Below are positions 35,309 through 45,567 of a stretch of 64,000 nucleotides of DNA, piece by piece. The notes below the pieces were generated by a model. That model was not told the DNA's origin and ran no database searches. It saw nothing but the letters and a program-made list of their open reading frames with translations. The position numbers and the translations under genes are program-made. This stretch comes from Paenibacillus sp. RUD330 (GTDB lineage: Bacteria; Bacillota; Bacilli; Paenibacillales; Paenibacillaceae), in NCBI RefSeq assembly GCF_002243345.2, contig NZ_CP022655.2, forward strand, positions 3,846,501 through 3,910,500, written 5' to 3'. Positions within the stretch are counted from its first letter, which is position 1, and the number at the start of each line of letters is the position of its first letter.

Positions 35309-37692
35309 AAAATCGGGGTCCCTGCTTTCTCTTCTGCGGCGGCCTGGCCGCCGCTTGTTCCGTCCTCTACCGGCAGCAGCGCATGGCGGACGACTTCATC
35401 CATATGCGCGACGGGAACGAATTCCATATCTTCGCGCACGCTGTCCGGGATATCCCGCAGATCGCGCTCGTTGTCGAACGGCAGCAGCACCTTGCGGATG
35501 CCTGCCCGATGGGCGGCAAGCGATTTTTCCTTGAGGCCGCCGATCGGCAGCACACGGCCCCGGAGCGTGATCTCGCCGGTCATGGCGACTTTCTTATCCA
35601 CCTTGCGGCCGGTAAGAGCCGATATCAGGGCAGTCGCCATCGTGATGCCCGCCGAAGGTCCATCCTTTGGAATCGCGCCTTCGGGAATATGGATGTGGAT
35701 ATCGTTCTTTTCATGGAACTGGGGATCGATGCCGAGCTCATCCGCCCGGGAGCGGGTATAGCTGAAGGCGGCTTGCGCCGATTCCTTCATGACATCGCCG
35801 AGCTTGCCGGTAAGCGTAAGCTTGCCCGTGCCCGGCAGCACCGTCACCTCGATGACGAGCGTATCGCCGCCGACCTCGGTCCAGGCAAGGCCGGTTACGG
35901 CGCCGATCTGGTCTTCCGCTTCGGCCATGCCGTAGCGGAACTTGGCCGGCCCCAGCCATTCCTTGATGACGGCCTCGTCGACCCGGATCGCTTCGCCTTC
36001 CGTCTGGGCTACGAGCCTTTTGGCCGCTTTGCGGGATATCGCCGCGATCTGCTGCTCGAGATTGCGGACGCCGGATTCCCGCGTATACTCGCGGATCAGC
36101 TGCAGGAGCGCCTCGGGCTCGATCTCCAGCTGCTCCTCCTTCAAGCCATGCTCCCTCTTCTGCTTCGGGATGAGATAGCGGCGCGCGATCTGGCTCTTCT
36201 CGAGCTCCGTGTACCCCGGGATATAGAGAACTTCCATCCGGTCGAGCAGCGGCCGCGGAATGTTGTGCAGCGCATTGGCCGTCGTCACGAACATGACCGA
36301 GCTAAGGTCGAACGGCACCTCGACGAAATGGTCGCTGAACGTCCCGTTCTGCTCCGGATCCAGCACCTCCAGCAGAGCGGAAGCCGGGTCGCCCCGGAAA
36401 TCAGAAGCCATCTTGTCGATTTCATCGAGCAGGAATACCGGATTCATCGACCCGGCATTCTTCATTCCCTGGATGATCCGTCCCGGCATGGCGCCGACAT
36501 ACGTGCGCCTATGGCCGCGGATCTCCGCCTCATCCCGGACGCCGCCGAGAGATATGCGGACGAACTCCCGTCCGAGCGACTTGGCGATGGAGCGCGCGAG
36601 CGAAGTTTTGCCCACTCCGGGAGGCCCGACCAGGCAAAGGATCGGTCCCTTCAGCTTTTGGACGAGCTTCTGGACCGCCAAATATTCGAGCACCCGCTCC
36701 TTCGGCTTCTCCAGACCGTAATGGTCCTCGTCCAGCACTTCCTCCGCTTTGGCGAGATCAAGGTCGTCCTCGGTCGCTTTGCCCCAAGGCAGCGATAAGA
36801 GCCAATCGATATAATTGCGGATGACGCCGCCCTCGGCCGAGGACGCCGGCATCTTCTCCAGACGGTCGATTTCCTTCTCGACCTTCTCCTTCACCTTTTC
36901 GGGAAGCTCGGCGGTTTCCAGCTGGGAGCGCAGCTCCTCGACTTCTCCCGCACGGCCCTCGCGGTCTCCGAGTTCCTTCTGGATCGCCTTCATCTGCTCA
37001 CGGAGATAGTATTCCTTCTGCGTCTTCTCCATCTGCTTCTTCACGCGCTGGCTGATCTTGCGCTCCAGCTCCAGCACCTCGCGCTCGTTGTTCAGGAAAT
37101 CCAGCAGCTTCTCCAGCCGGGCGCGGACGTCCACCGTCTCGAGAATTTCCTGTTTGTCCTTGATCTTGAGCGACAGATGGCTCGTTATGACATCGGCCAG
37201 ACGGCCGGGCTCGTCGATATCCGACACGGCGGCATGCGTTTCGGGAGTGACTTTCTTGGACAGCGTGATGTAATGCTCGAACTGGTTCAGCACCGTGCGC
37301 ATGAGGGCGTCGATCTCCGGATCGGTCGATTCCTCTTCCGGAAGCTCCCGGATCGACACCTCGTAACACTCCTCGCGGGCGACGTAGTCCTGGATTTCCG
37401 CCCTCGTAACGCCTTCGACCAGCACCCGGATCGTGCCGTTGGGCAGCTTCAGCATCTGACGCACCCGGGCGATGGTGCCGATTCGGTAAATATCCTCTTC
37501 GGTCGGCTCTTCGATATTCACTTCCGATTGCGAGCAGAGGAGGATCATATGATCGTCGAGCATGGCCCGGTCAAGCGCCTTGACCGATTTCTCCCTTCCC
37601 ACATCCAGATGAAGCACCATGCTAGGGTATACAAGCAGCCCCCGAAGCGGGAGCAGCGGCAGCCTGCGGCTTCTTCCTTTGGCAGGTCCCAT
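35305..37692 (-). CDS. lonA: ATP-dependent protease LonA
   Basis: AAA+ serine protease (795 aa). N-terminal LON substrate domain, coiled-coil linker, Walker [17 protein letters not shown], Walker [12 protein letters not shown] and the Ser-Lys dyad ([17 protein letters not shown] with a downstream Lys in GRKVDKK). ATG 37692 is preferred over the ATG five codons upstream because GGGAGGTG precedes it by 7 bases. Confidence 0.97.
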   Translation of the reverse strand: MGPAKGRSRRLPLLPLRGLLVYPSMVLHLDVGREKSVKALDRAMLDDHMILLCSQSEVNIEEPTEEDIYRIGTIARVRQMLKLPNGTIRVLVEGVTRAEIQDYVAREECYEVSIRELPEEESTDPEIDALMRTVLNQFEHYITLSKKVTPETHAAVSDIDEPGRLADVITSHLSLKIKDKQEILETVDVRARLEKLLDFLNNEREVLELERKISQRVKKQMEKTQKEYYLREQMKAIQKELGDREGRAGEVEELRSQLETAELPEKVKEKVEKEIDRLEKMPASSAEGGVIRNYIDWLLSLPWGKATEDDLDLAKAEEVLDEDHYGLEKPKERVLEYLAVQKLVQKLKGPILCLVGPPGVGKTSLARSIAKSLGREFVRISLGGVRDEAEIRGHRRTYVGAMPGRIIQGMKNAGSMNPVFLLDEIDKMASDFRGDPASALLEVLDPEQNGTFSDHFVEVPFDLSSVMFVTTANALHNIPRPLLDRMEVLYIPGYTELEKSQIARRYLIPKQKREHGLKEEQLEIEPEALLQLIREYTRESGVRNLEQQIAAISRKAAKRLVAQTEGEAIRVDEAVIKEWLGPAKFRYGMAEAEDQIGAVTGLAWTEVGGDTLVIEVTVLPGTGKLTLTGKLGDVMKESAQAAFSYTRSRADELGIDPQFHEKNDIHIHIPEGAIPKDGPSAGITMATALISALTGRKVDKKVAMTGEITLRGRVLPIGGLKEKSLAAHRAGIRKVLLPFDNERDLRDIPDSVREDMEFVPVAHMDEVVRHALLPVEDGTSGGQAAAEEKAGTPIL

Positions 37693-37722
37693 GCCAACAC
37701 CTCCCATTTAGATAGTCCCCCT

Positions 37723-37752
37723 ATTGTATCATTCCCGAGAATCCGCCTGCAA
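37723..37752 (-). promoter_or_regulatory. Promoter for lonA
   Basis: Minus-strand -35 TTGCAG (37752-37747), 18-base spacer, -10 TACAAT (37728-37723), overlapping the end of lonB. No CIRCE or CtsR repeats seen. Confidence 0.55.
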
Positions 37753-39444
37753 ATAGGGTACCTGCGGCGTCAGGAACAGATCGCTGATCGGAGCCGGCTC
37801 GGAAATGTCCTCCACGGCTTCCTCCGCCATGAATCCTTGCGGGAAGACCGTCTGGAACACTTCCTCCACCCGATCGACCGGGATCACCCGCAGTCCGTTC
37901 AAGCCCGCGAAAATCTCTTGCCAGTTGTCCTTCGGAATATAGACCGTGTCGGCACCGGCCTGGAAGGCGGCCTCCACCTTGGCCAGCACGCCGCCGACGG
38001 GCTTGACGTTGCCGTGGATTCCCACTTCCCCGGTCATCGCGATCCGGTGGTCCACCGGTATGCCGCGTATGGCGGATGTGATCGCGGTCGCCATGGCGAT
38101 TCCCGCCGACGGTCCGTCGATCGGCGTGCCGCCCGGGAAGTTGATGTGGAGATCGAAGTCATGCGGCCTCATGCCGATGCGGCGAAGCATCGTGATGACA
38201 TTTTCCACGGAGCCTTTGGCCATGCTCTTGCGCCGGAGCGTCCGCTGTCCGCCTCCAAGCTCTTCTTCGTCGACGACACCCGTAATGGTGAAGGCGCCTT
38301 TGCCGGAAGCGGCCGGGATCGCGCTGACTTCGATCTCCAGCAGGGTGCCCATATTGGGGCCGTATACGGCAAGGCCATTGACGAAGCCGACCTGCGGCGC
38401 AGCGGGAATCTTGCGGTCCGGACGCGGCGGGATCTGGCTGCTGTTCACGACCCACTCGATATCGGCGGCGCTGATGCCTTCCCGCTTCTCCGACAAGGCA
38501 AGGCCGGCGGCAAGCTGGATGATGTTGACCGCTTCGCGGCCGTTGGTCGCATAGCGCTTCACCACATCCACCGCCTCGGGGCAAGGAGCGAAGCCGATTT
38601 TTTTCACCGCGTTGTCGGCGATCTCTCCGATCTCCTCCGGCAGCAGCGGCCGGAAGTAAATCTCCATGCAGCGGGAACGGAGCGCCGGCGGCAAATCCTG
38701 CGGAGATCGGGTCGTCGCTCCGACAAGGCGGAAATCCGCCGGCAGGCCGTTTTGGAAAATATCGTGGATATACATCGGAATGTTGTGATCCTCGGAGTGG
38801 TAGTAGGCGCTCTCGAGGTAAACCTTGCGGTCCTCCAGAACCTTTAACAGTTTATTCATCTGGATGGGATGCAATTCCCCGATTTCGTCGATGAACAGCA
38901 TGCCTCCATGCGCCTTCGTCACGGCGCCCGGCTTCGGCTGCGGAATGCCGGCCACGCCCATCGCTCCGGCCCCCTGGTAGATCGGATCATGCACGGAGCC
39001 GATCAGAGGATCGGCGATTCCGCGCTCGTCGAAGCGGGCCGTCGTGGCGTCGATCTCCGTGAATTTCGCTTCCGCGAGAAACGGGGAAGTCGGATTTTTC
39101 TTCGCTTCCTCCAGCACGACCCGGGCTGCGGCCGTCTTGCCGACTCCCGGCGGACCGTAGACGATGACATGCTGGGGATTGGCGCTGCAGAGCGCCGCCT
39201 TCATCGCGCGAAGGCCGTCGCGCTGCCCGACGATGTCCTGCATCGTCTGCGGACGCGTCTTCTCGGCAAGCGGCTTCGTCAGCGAGATGGAGCGAAGCTT
39301 CCGCAGCTTATCCATTTCCTTGCGCGATTCCTTGTCCACGGCGGACCGGTTCGTGCGCTGGCTGCGCAGCATATTCCAAAAGTAGACCCCGATTACGACA
39401 GCGAAAAATACCTGGACCAGCATCAAAAACAAGCTTAACGTCAT
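37729..39444 (-). CDS. lonB: ATP-dependent protease LonB (sporulation-type, membrane-anchored)
   Basis: LonB-type protease (571 aa): one N-terminal membrane segment (LFLMLVQVFFAVVIGVYFW), AAA+ domain with [16 protein letters not shown] and GGMLFIDEIGELH, and a C-terminal Lon protease domain with TPIDGPSAGIAMATAITSA and a downstream catalytic Lys. It lacks the LonA N-terminal domain. In B. subtilis LonB is made in the forespore under sigma-F; a sigma-F-like -10 is seen upstream. Confidence 0.94.
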   Translation of the reverse strand: MTLSLFLMLVQVFFAVVIGVYFWNMLRSQRTNRSAVDKESRKEMDKLRKLRSISLTKPLAEKTRPQTMQDIVGQRDGLRAMKAALCSANPQHVIVYGPPGVGKTAAARVVLEEAKKNPTSPFLAEAKFTEIDATTARFDERGIADPLIGSVHDPIYQGAGAMGVAGIPQPKPGAVTKAHGGMLFIDEIGELHPIQMNKLLKVLEDRKVYLESAYYHSEDHNIPMYIHDIFQNGLPADFRLVGATTRSPQDLPPALRSRCMEIYFRPLLPEEIGEIADNAVKKIGFAPCPEAVDVVKRYATNGREAVNIIQLAAGLALSEKREGISAADIEWVVNSSQIPPRPDRKIPAAPQVGFVNGLAVYGPNMGTLLEIEVSAIPAASGKGAFTITGVVDEEELGGGQRTLRRKSMAKGSVENVITMLRRIGMRPHDFDLHINFPGGTPIDGPSAGIAMATAITSAIRGIPVDHRIAMTGEVGIHGNVKPVGGVLAKVEAAFQAGADTVYIPKDNWQEIFAGLNGLRVIPVDRVEEVFQTVFPQGFMAEEAVEDISEPAPISDLFLTPQVPYLQADSRE

Positions 39445-39493
39445 GCTTACCCGCTCCTCTCAAGCGTTTCCGGAATAAAAGACCCATACCGGA

Positions 39494-39503
39494 TAGTATT
39501 GCC
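39494..39503 (-). promoter_or_regulatory. Candidate sigma-F -10 element upstream of lonB
   Basis: Minus-strand GGCAATACTA fits the sigma-F -10 pattern GGnnAnAnTw, 50 bases before the lonB start. The -35 (GGATTT region) is not a convincing match. Confidence 0.35.
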
Positions 39504-39638
39504 TGCGGCGCCAGGTTTAAATCCGACCTTCCGAATTAGATTCAATCCGAATCGCAGCTCCGGACACCCTCGAATCCCTCTGCAGCTCTCGGGCAAGCCG
39601 GATTGAGCTTCGGCGAATCCAGCAGACGCAGCTGATAG

Positions 39639-39755
39639 GAGCATGCCGCTCATGCGGCCGATGCGTACGCCTGCTAAAAGAACATACCGGTCAGGGGGCC
39701 GATGCGTACGCCTGCTTAAAAGAGCATGCCGCTCAAGGGGTCGCTAATGGAAAAC
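39639..39755. repeat. Tandem repeat, about 2.8 copies of 41-42 bp
   Basis: Units at 39639-39679, 39680-39721 and a partial one from 39722. The first two share GCCGATGCGTACGCCTGCT followed by AAAA; all begin GA(G/A)CAT(G/A)CC. Non-coding, between lonB and the EamA gene. Confidence 0.8.
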
Positions 39756-39758
39756 ATC

Positions 39759-39781
39759 AAAAAGCATGCCCGCCGGCATGC
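39759..39781 (-). terminator. Terminator after the EamA gene
   Basis: Minus-strand stem GCATGCC/GGCATGC with a GGCG loop followed by five T. Confidence 0.8.
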
Positions 39782-39793
39782 GCTCCGTTGTCG

Positions 39794-40709
39794 TTAAGAC
39801 GCCGCCGGCTTCGGGTTCGTCTTCTCTTTTTTACGTCCCGGCCCCCGGTTCACGAGCACGATGCTGGCCAGCACCAGCGCAAGCCCCGCGACGAGCCGAA
39901 CCGTCACCTGCTCTCCCATGAACAGCACGCTGACGATCAAGGCCACGACCGGAATGAGGAAGGTGTATACCCCGACTGTACTCGCCTGCCCCGAACCGAC
40001 CAGCGTGAAGAAAGTCAGCCACCCGAGCGCGATGACAAATACAGAGATAAAGACGAGCTCCAGCCAGAAGGTTCCCGTCCAGCGGATAGCGGCGTAAGAT
40101 TCCGATGCGGCTGCGCCGGAAGCGAACAGCAGGACGCTGCCGATCAGAAGCTGCATGGCGGTCATCCATATGATATCGACCCGGCCCCCGACCCGCTTCA
40201 TGTAGACCGTTCCGATGCACCAGCTCAGCGCCGAGGCGAGCGCCAGCAGCACGCCTTCGAGCGATAATCCGGAGCTGATGCTGCCGACGCTGATGACGGC
40301 CACGCCGGCGAAGCCGACCAGCAGGCCGGCCAGCTTGGACCCGTGCATGCCTTCACCCAGCCATAACCAGGCTGCGATTCCCAGCAGGACCGGCTGCAGG
40401 AATACGATCGCGGAGAAAATGCCGGCCGGCATGTATTGGAGAACCGACCGTCTGCAGCCCGTAGTACAACGTGATGTTGAGCACGCCGGCTGCCGCATAA
40501 TAGATCCAGTTCGACTTCAGCCGCAGCTGCCTCCACCTGGGAGCGGCGACGGCGCACAGGATCAGTCCCCCGAGCAGCGTCCTCAGACCTGCGAACAGCA
40601 GAGGGGGGCTGAATTGAAGGGCCGCCTTGGACAGCGGCCAGTTGATGCCCCATACGAGAATGAGAAAAGCCATATAAAGGATAGTCTGTCTCTTCGAAAG
40701 CTTGCTCAA
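39794..40709 (-). pseudogene. EamA (DMT) family transporter, frameshifted
   Basis: Ten-helix drug/metabolite-type permease split into two frames. The N-terminal part reads KRQTILYMAFLILVWGINWP ... LNITLYYGLQTVG. The rest continues in another frame as LQYMPAGIFSAIVFLQPVLL ... to VNRGPGRKKE. One extra base near 40442 (GTC GGT T CTC CAA TAC) restores a full-length 304-aa protein when removed. No homopolymer is present, so this may be a true mutation or a sequencing error. The likely start is TTG 40709 with AAGGG upstream. Substrate unknown. Confidence 0.85.
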
Positions 40710-40740
40710 GATCAACCCTTCTCTCTTGGATCTGGTCACG

Positions 40741-40770
40741 AAAAAAACCGGCAGCGCTAGGGCTGGCCGG
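40741..40770 (-). terminator. Terminator after ispG
   Basis: Minus-strand stem ACCGGC-CAGC against GCTG-CCGGT followed by T6. Twenty-four bases after the ispG stop. Confidence 0.8.
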
Positions 40771-40793
40771 TCATGACCGTCTTCACGTGCAGC

Positions 40794-41903
40794 TTACGCA
40801 GGCAGATGCTCCTTGCGTCCCGGAATTTCTCCCGTCGCCTCGAACACGCGGACGATTTCGTCGATTTCCTTTTTGAGCTCCGAGAGCAGCTCCTGCTCGG
40901 GAACTTTGCGGATCATCTCTCCATACCGGAAAAGCATGCCTTCCCCGCGCGCGCCGGCGATGCCGATATCGGCTTCGCGGGCTTCGCCGGGACCGTTGAC
41001 GGCGCAGCCGAGGACCGACACCTTGATCGGAACCTTGATCTTGGAGATGTACTCCTCCACTTCATTGGCGATGGAGAACAAGTCGATATCCAGCCTGCCG
41101 CAAGTGGGACAGGAGATGAGCGTCGCCGCATTGGTGATGAGTCCGAATGTCTTCAGCAGCTCGCGCGCGACCTTGACCTCTTCGACCGGGTCCGCGCTCA
41201 GCGAGATGCGCACGGTGTTGCCGATGCCGAGAGCGAGCAGGGCGCCGATGCCGGCCGAGCTCTTAATCGTGCCGGAATGGAGCGTGCCCGCTTCGGTAAT
41301 GCCCAGATGGAGCGGATACTTGATTTTCTCGGCCGCCATGCTGTAGGCCGCGATCGCCATCGGCACGTCGGAAGCCTTGAGCGATACGATGATGTCATGG
41401 AAATCGAGCTCTTCCAGGATGCCGATATGGAAGAGCGCGCTCTCTACCATCGCTTCGGGAGTCGGATAGCCGTACTTCTCCAGCAGATGGTTTTCCAGGG
41501 AGCCTGCGTTGACACCGATCCGGATCGGAATGCCCTTGTCCTTGCAGGCTTTGACGACCGCTTCGACTTTCTCGCGGCGGCCGATGTTGCCGGGATTGAT
41601 GCGGACCTTGTCCACCCCGTTCTCGATCGCCAGCAAGGCAAGCCGGTAATCAAAGTGAATGTCGGCGACGAGCGGAATATGGATGCGGCTCTTGATCTCC
41701 TTGATCGCTTCCGCCGCTTCCTTGTTGTTGACCGTAACCCGGACGATCTGGCAGCCGGCTTCCTCCAGACGGAGAATCTCCGCTACTGTGGCTTCAACAT
41801 CCGCGGTCTTGGTCGTGCACATGCTCTGGATGATGACTTCGTTGCTGCCCCCGATCGTCAGATCCCCTACTCGGACGGGCACGGTGTCTTTGCGAGAATA
41901 CAT
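40794..41903 (-). CDS. ispG: 4-hydroxy-3-methylbut-2-en-1-yl diphosphate synthase (flavodoxin)
   Basis: Iron-sulphur enzyme of the MEP isoprenoid pathway (369 aa) making HMBPP. TIM-barrel N-terminus ([34 protein letters not shown]) and the C-terminal [4Fe-4S] ligands ISCPTCGR and [12 protein letters not shown] are visible. ATG 41903. Preceded by a strong hairpin. Confidence 0.97.
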   Translation of the reverse strand: MYSRKDTVPVRVGDLTIGGSNEVIIQSMCTTKTADVEATVAEILRLEEAGCQIVRVTVNNKEAAEAIKEIKSRIHIPLVADIHFDYRLALLAIENGVDKVRINPGNIGRREKVEAVVKACKDKGIPIRIGVNAGSLENHLLEKYGYPTPEAMVESALFHIGILEELDFHDIIVSLKASDVPMAIAAYSMAAEKIKYPLHLGITEAGTLHSGTIKSSAGIGALLALGIGNTVRISLSADPVEEVKVARELLKTFGLITNAATLISCPTCGRLDIDLFSIANEVEEYISKIKVPIKVSVLGCAVNGPGEAREADIGIAGARGEGMLFRYGEMIRKVPEQELLSELKKEIDEIVRVFEATGEIPGRKEHLPA

Positions 41904-41932
41904 TATGATCTCTCCCTATGAAACGCCAAAGT

Positions 41933-41974
41933 CCACCCTGCGAGGACCTCTGAAAAAAAGGTCCGGCAGGGTGG
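41933..41974 (-). other. Strong hairpin between clpX and ispG
   Basis: Minus-strand CCACCCTGC-C-GGACCT pairs with AGGTCC-TC-GCAGGGTGG; the loop contains a T run. There is no T run after the stem, so it is either a weak terminator after clpX or a leader element of ispG. Confidence 0.55.
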
Positions 41975-42033
41975 AACGATGACGAGAGTTAAGGCTTGAA
42001 GCCCGTCATCGAAGGATGTTATGTCCCTTCAAC

Positions 42034-43290
42034 TCAGGCGCTTTCTTCTTTTTTCTTGCCCTTTTTGGCGGTCAGCTCCGGAATGACCCGGTCTTGGACA
42101 ACCTTCTCCGTGATGACGCAGGTGCTCATCTCCTCGCGTGAAGGAGCTTCGTACATGATCTCCAGCATGATGCCTTCGATGATGGCGCGGAGGCCGCGAG
42201 CGCCGGTGTTGCGCTTGATCGCTTCCTTCGCGATGGCGTCCAGGGCGCCTGCATCGAACTCCAGCTTCACATTGTCCATCTCCAGAAGCTTCTGGTACTG
42301 CTTCACGAGAGCATTCTTCGGTTCGGACAGGATGCGCACCAGAGCCGGCTCGTCAAGCGGCTCCAAAGTCGAGATGACCGGAAGCCGGCCGACGAATTCC
42401 GGAATCAAGCCGAATTTCAGCAGATCTTCCGGCAGCACGAGCGAAAGGTACTCCCCGGCTTTCATGTCTTTGGTGCCGTCCGCGCCGGTGCTGAAGCCGA
42501 TCACTTTCTTGCCGATGCGGCGCTTGATGATCTGCTCCAGGCCGTCGAACGCGCCGCCGCAGATGAACAGGATATTCGTCGTGTCGATCTGGATGAATTC
42601 CTGATGCGGATGCTTGCGTCCGCCCTGTGGCGGAACGGATGCCACGGTGCCTTCGAGGATTTTGAGCAGCGCCTGCTGCACGCCTTCGCCGGACACGTCG
42701 CGGGTAATGGATGGATTTTCGGACTTGCGGGCCACTTTATCGATTTCGTCGATGTAGATGATGCCGCGCTCGGCCTTCTCGACGTCGTAATCGGCGGCCT
42801 GAATAAGCTTGAGAAGGATGTTCTCGACGTCCTCGCCCACATAGCCGGCTTCCGTGAGGGAAGTCGCGTCGGCAATCGCGAACGGAACGTTGAGGATCTT
42901 GGCCATCGTCTGCGCCAGAAGCGTCTTGCCGGAGCCTGTAGGACCGACGAGCATGATGTTGCTCTTCTGCAGCTCCACGTCTTCGAGCTTGTTCTGGGAA
43001 TTGACGCGCTTGTAGTGGTTGTATACCGCTACGGACAGCGATTTTTTCGCGGCTTCCTGGCCGATGACGTAGGAGTCCAGGATGGCGCGGATATCCTTCG
43101 GCTTCGGAATATCCTTCAGATCGAGCTCTTCTTCGTGGCCGAGCTCTTCTTCGACGATCTCCGTGCACAGCTCGATGCATTCATCGCATATATAAACGCC
43201 GGGACCGGCAACCAGCTTGCGTACTTGATCCTGGGACTTGCCGCAGAACGAGCATTTGAGCTGGCCCTTTTCTTCGTTGAATTTAAACAC
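42034..43290 (-). CDS. clpX: ATP-dependent Clp protease ATP-binding subunit ClpX
   Basis: AAA+ unfoldase (418 aa). The zinc-binding domain (CSFCGKSQ and CDECIELC), Walker [16 protein letters not shown], Walker [12 protein letters not shown] and the ClpP-docking IGF loop in [15 protein letters not shown] are visible. GTG start 43290 with AAGGGGTGA. The adjacent clpP means the two partners are encoded together. Confidence 0.98.
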   Translation of the reverse strand: MFKFNEEKGQLKCSFCGKSQDQVRKLVAGPGVYICDECIELCTEIVEEELGHEEELDLKDIPKPKDIRAILDSYVIGQEAAKKSLSVAVYNHYKRVNSQNKLEDVELQKSNIMLVGPTGSGKTLLAQTMAKILNVPFAIADATSLTEAGYVGEDVENILLKLIQAADYDVEKAERGIIYIDEIDKVARKSENPSITRDVSGEGVQQALLKILEGTVASVPPQGGRKHPHQEFIQIDTTNILFICGGAFDGLEQIIKRRIGKKVIGFSTGADGTKDMKAGEYLSLVLPEDLLKFGLIPEFVGRLPVISTLEPLDEPALVRILSEPKNALVKQYQKLLEMDNVKLEFDAGALDAIAKEAIKRNTGARGLRAIIEGIMLEIMYEAPSREEMSTCVITEKVVQDRVIPELTAKKGKKKEESA

Positions 43291-43314
43291 TTGATCACCC
43301 CTTGGAGGAAGATG

Positions 43315-43911
43315 TTACAGAACTGCGGCTTCCGGAACGGCAATAACCTTGTCGATCAGACCGTATGCCTGAGCTTCGTCCGCGCTCATGAAGTTGTCGC
43401 GGTCGGTGTCGCGGTCGATTTTCTCGTAAGGCTGTCCTGTTCGGTCGACATAGATCTGGTTCAGCTTCTGCTTGGTCTTGAGAATCCAATCCGCATGGAT
43501 CTTGATGTCCGAAGCCTGGCCTCGAACGCCGCCCAGCGGCTGATGGATCATGACCTCGCTGTTGGGAAGCGAGAAGCGCTTGCCCTTGGCTCCTGCGGTC
43601 AGCAGCAGGGACCCCATGCTGGCGGCCATGCCTACGCAGATTGTGGATACGTCCGGCTTGATGAATTGCATTGTATCATAAATACCCATGCCGGCCGTAA
43701 CCGAACCGCCGGGCGAGTTGATGTACAGGTGGATATCCTTCTCCGGATCGTCAGCCGCAAGGAAGAGCAGCTGGGCGATGATGGAATTGGCGACGTCATC
43801 GTCGATGGCGCTGCCAAGAAAGATAATCCTGTCCTTGAGGAGACGGGAATAGATATCGTAAGATCGTTCACCGCGGTTTGTCTGTTCGACTACGATAGGG
43901 ACCAAATTCAT
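43315..43911 (-). CDS. clpP: ATP-dependent Clp protease proteolytic subunit ClpP
   Basis: Serine protease (198 aa) forming the tetradecameric barrel. Catalytic Ser in [12 protein letters not shown], His in [12 protein letters not shown] and Asp in [11 protein letters not shown] are all present. The N-terminal [24 protein letters not shown] is typical. ATG 43911. Followed by clpX after 24 bases. In B. subtilis clpP is elsewhere. Confidence 0.98.
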   Translation of the reverse strand: MNLVPIVVEQTNRGERSYDIYSRLLKDRIIFLGSAIDDDVANSIIAQLLFLAADDPEKDIHLYINSPGGSVTAGMGIYDTMQFIKPDVSTICVGMAASMGSLLLTAGAKGKRFSLPNSEVMIHQPLGGVRGQASDIKIHADWILKTKQKLNQIYVDRTGQPYEKIDRDTDRDNFMSADEAQAYGLIDKVIAVPEAAVL

Positions 43912-43953
43912 GCGACCAACCTACTTTCCATTGTGGAATTCAGATACACGACC

Positions 43954-43982
43954 ATTTTATCACGTTCGGACATCCCCTGTCA
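43954..43982 (-). promoter_or_regulatory. Promoter for clpP
   Basis: Minus-strand -10 TAAAAT (43959-43954) with TGACAG (43982-43977) 17 bases upstream as -35. No CtsR heptad repeats recognised. Confidence 0.5.
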
Positions 43983-44000
43983 TTTTTGCAGGCAGGCCCG

Positions 44001-44082
44001 GGGAACGCGAAGTTCCGGCTGTGTTGAATCTTATGTATGGGGGAACTCCCCCATTCCTTCGGCAGCGCAATCCATGCCGAAG
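44001..44082. other. Three consecutive hairpins between tig and clpP
   Basis: GGAAC/GTTCC (44002-44016), ATGGGGG/CCCCCAT with a four-base loop (44037-44054), and CTTCGGCA/TGCCGAAG (44057-44082). None has a T run on the minus strand. Confidence 0.6.
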
Positions 44083-44107
44083 CGTTCACTCCTAAAGCTT
44101 ATGTGGT

Positions 44108-44139
44108 AAAAATAAGGCACGTGCGAATGACGTGCCTTA
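44108..44139 (-). terminator. Terminator after tig
   Basis: Minus-strand ten-pair stem (TAAGGCACGT and its complement, 44113-44122 and 44130-44139) followed by a T run at 44112-44108. Confidence 0.85.
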
Positions 44140-44166
44140 CGGGATGCTTCCTTTGCCGCCGGTTTA

Positions 44167-45468
44167 TTAAGCGACTTCGGTTGCGACTTTGCTGTTGTCA
44201 AGAAGGAACTTGATCGTCTTGCGAAGCTTCAGGTCTTCCTTCATGTTGTCGAGGTTGCCGTTGCGCTCGAAGATCTCGCGCAGCTCGGCTGCCGGACGGT
44301 TGTACGATTTGGACAGGTTCTCGAGCTCTTCGCCGACTTCTTCCTCGGAGATCTCGATGTTCTCTTGCTTCGCGATGGCATCCAGAACAAGGTTGTTCAG
44401 GACGCGCTTCTGGGCATCGGCGCGCATCTGCTCGCGCAGAGCGGCTTCATCCTGGCCGGAGAACTGGTAGTACAGGTCCATGTTCAGGCCTTGCTGGCGG
44501 ATGCGGTTCTCGAAGTCGCGGAGCAGGAAGTCCACTTCGCTGTTGATCATCGCTTCCGGAATTTCAACTTCGGCAGCTTCGGCGACCTTGTCGACGAGAG
44601 CGTTCTCGCGAGCCTGCTCGCTCTCTTGCTGCTTGCGCTCCTTGAGCTTGGAGGACAGATCCTGCTTGAACTCTTCAAGCGTATCGAACTCGCTCACGTC
44701 CTTGGCGAACTCGTCGTCCAGGGCAGGCAGGTTCTTGCGCTTGATTTCGTGCAGCTTGACCTTGAATACGGCAGGCTTGCCGGCCAGGTTCTCTGCATGG
44801 TATTCCTCGGGGAAGGTCACTTCAACGTCCTTGAAGTCTCCCGTCGCCATGCCCACGACTTGCTCCTCGAAGCCCGGGATGAAGGAGTTGGAGCCCAGCT
44901 CAAGCGTGTAACGCTCGGCTTGTCCGCCTTCGAAAGCTTCTCCGTCGACGAAGCCTTCGAAATCGATGACGGTAACGTCGCCGTTCTCGGAAGCGCCTTC
45001 TTCAACGACAACCAGCTCGGCATGGCGCTGCTGAAGGCGATCCAGCTCCGCGCTCAGCTCTTCCTCGGTTACTTCGGCATCAGCCGCAGCAACTTCGACG
45101 CCTTTGTAATCGCCAAGCTTCACTTCAGGCTTGACGGTTACTTTTGCCTTGAACTTGAAGGATTCGCCCTTGGCGAACTGCTCGATGTCGATCTCAGGGC
45201 GGTCAACCGGCTCTACGCCCGTTTCCTTGAGGGCATCGGCATAAGCCGTCGGAAGCAGGATGTCGATCGCGTCCTGGTAGAGGCTCTCCACGCCGAAGCG
45301 GGATTCGAACATGCCCCGCGGTACTTTGCCTTTGCGGAAGCCCGGAACGTTCACGCGGCCTACGACTTTCTTGAATGCTTGGTCGAGAGCGTCCTTGACT
45401 TGCTCCGCTCCGACTTCAACGTCGATCGAGACGACGTTCGTTTCTATTTTCTCCCAAGTAGCTGCCAT
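44167..45468 (-). CDS. tig: Trigger factor
   Basis: Ribosome-bound chaperone and prolyl isomerase (433 aa). Ribosome-binding signature [19 protein letters not shown] (about residues 41-59), FKBP-like domain (about 160-245: [20 protein letters not shown]) and the helical C-terminal chaperone arms are visible. ATG 45468 with GGAGGGGA. Own promoter and terminator. Confidence 0.97.
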   Translation of the reverse strand: MAATWEKIETNVVSIDVEVGAEQVKDALDQAFKKVVGRVNVPGFRKGKVPRGMFESRFGVESLYQDAIDILLPTAYADALKETGVEPVDRPEIDIEQFAKGESFKFKAKVTVKPEVKLGDYKGVEVAAADAEVTEEELSAELDRLQQRHAELVVVEEGASENGDVTVIDFEGFVDGEAFEGGQAERYTLELGSNSFIPGFEEQVVGMATGDFKDVEVTFPEEYHAENLAGKPAVFKVKLHEIKRKNLPALDDEFAKDVSEFDTLEEFKQDLSSKLKERKQQESEQARENALVDKVAEAAEVEIPEAMINSEVDFLLRDFENRIRQQGLNMDLYYQFSGQDEAALREQMRADAQKRVLNNLVLDAIAKQENIEISEEEVGEELENLSKSYNRPAAELREIFERNGNLDNMKEDLKLRKTIKFLLDNSKVATEVA

Positions 45469-45532
45469 TTATGCTGTCCCCTCCAAAAAATAGGCGCCTT
45501 GCGCCGAATATACACGTGTAATAAACCACTCC

Positions 45533-45561
45533 ATTATAATGAATCCGCCCATCGATTACAA
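45533..45561 (-). promoter_or_regulatory. Sigma-A promoter for tig
   Basis: Minus-strand -35 TTGTAA (45561-45556), 17-base spacer, -10 TATAAT (45538-45533). A small GGCGC/GCGCC hairpin lies in the leader. Confidence 0.7.
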
Positions 45562-45567
45562 GAGAAG

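Larger units (their letters stand above)
39445..39793. other. Intergenic region between EamA pseudogene and lonB
   Basis: Contains the lonB promoter region, the tandem repeat and the EamA terminator. No gene seen. Confidence 0.6.

Noticed and set aside
43940-43990. CtsR operator upstream of clpP
   Set aside because: The tandem heptad repeat of CtsR is not visible; only a sigma-A-like promoter is seen.
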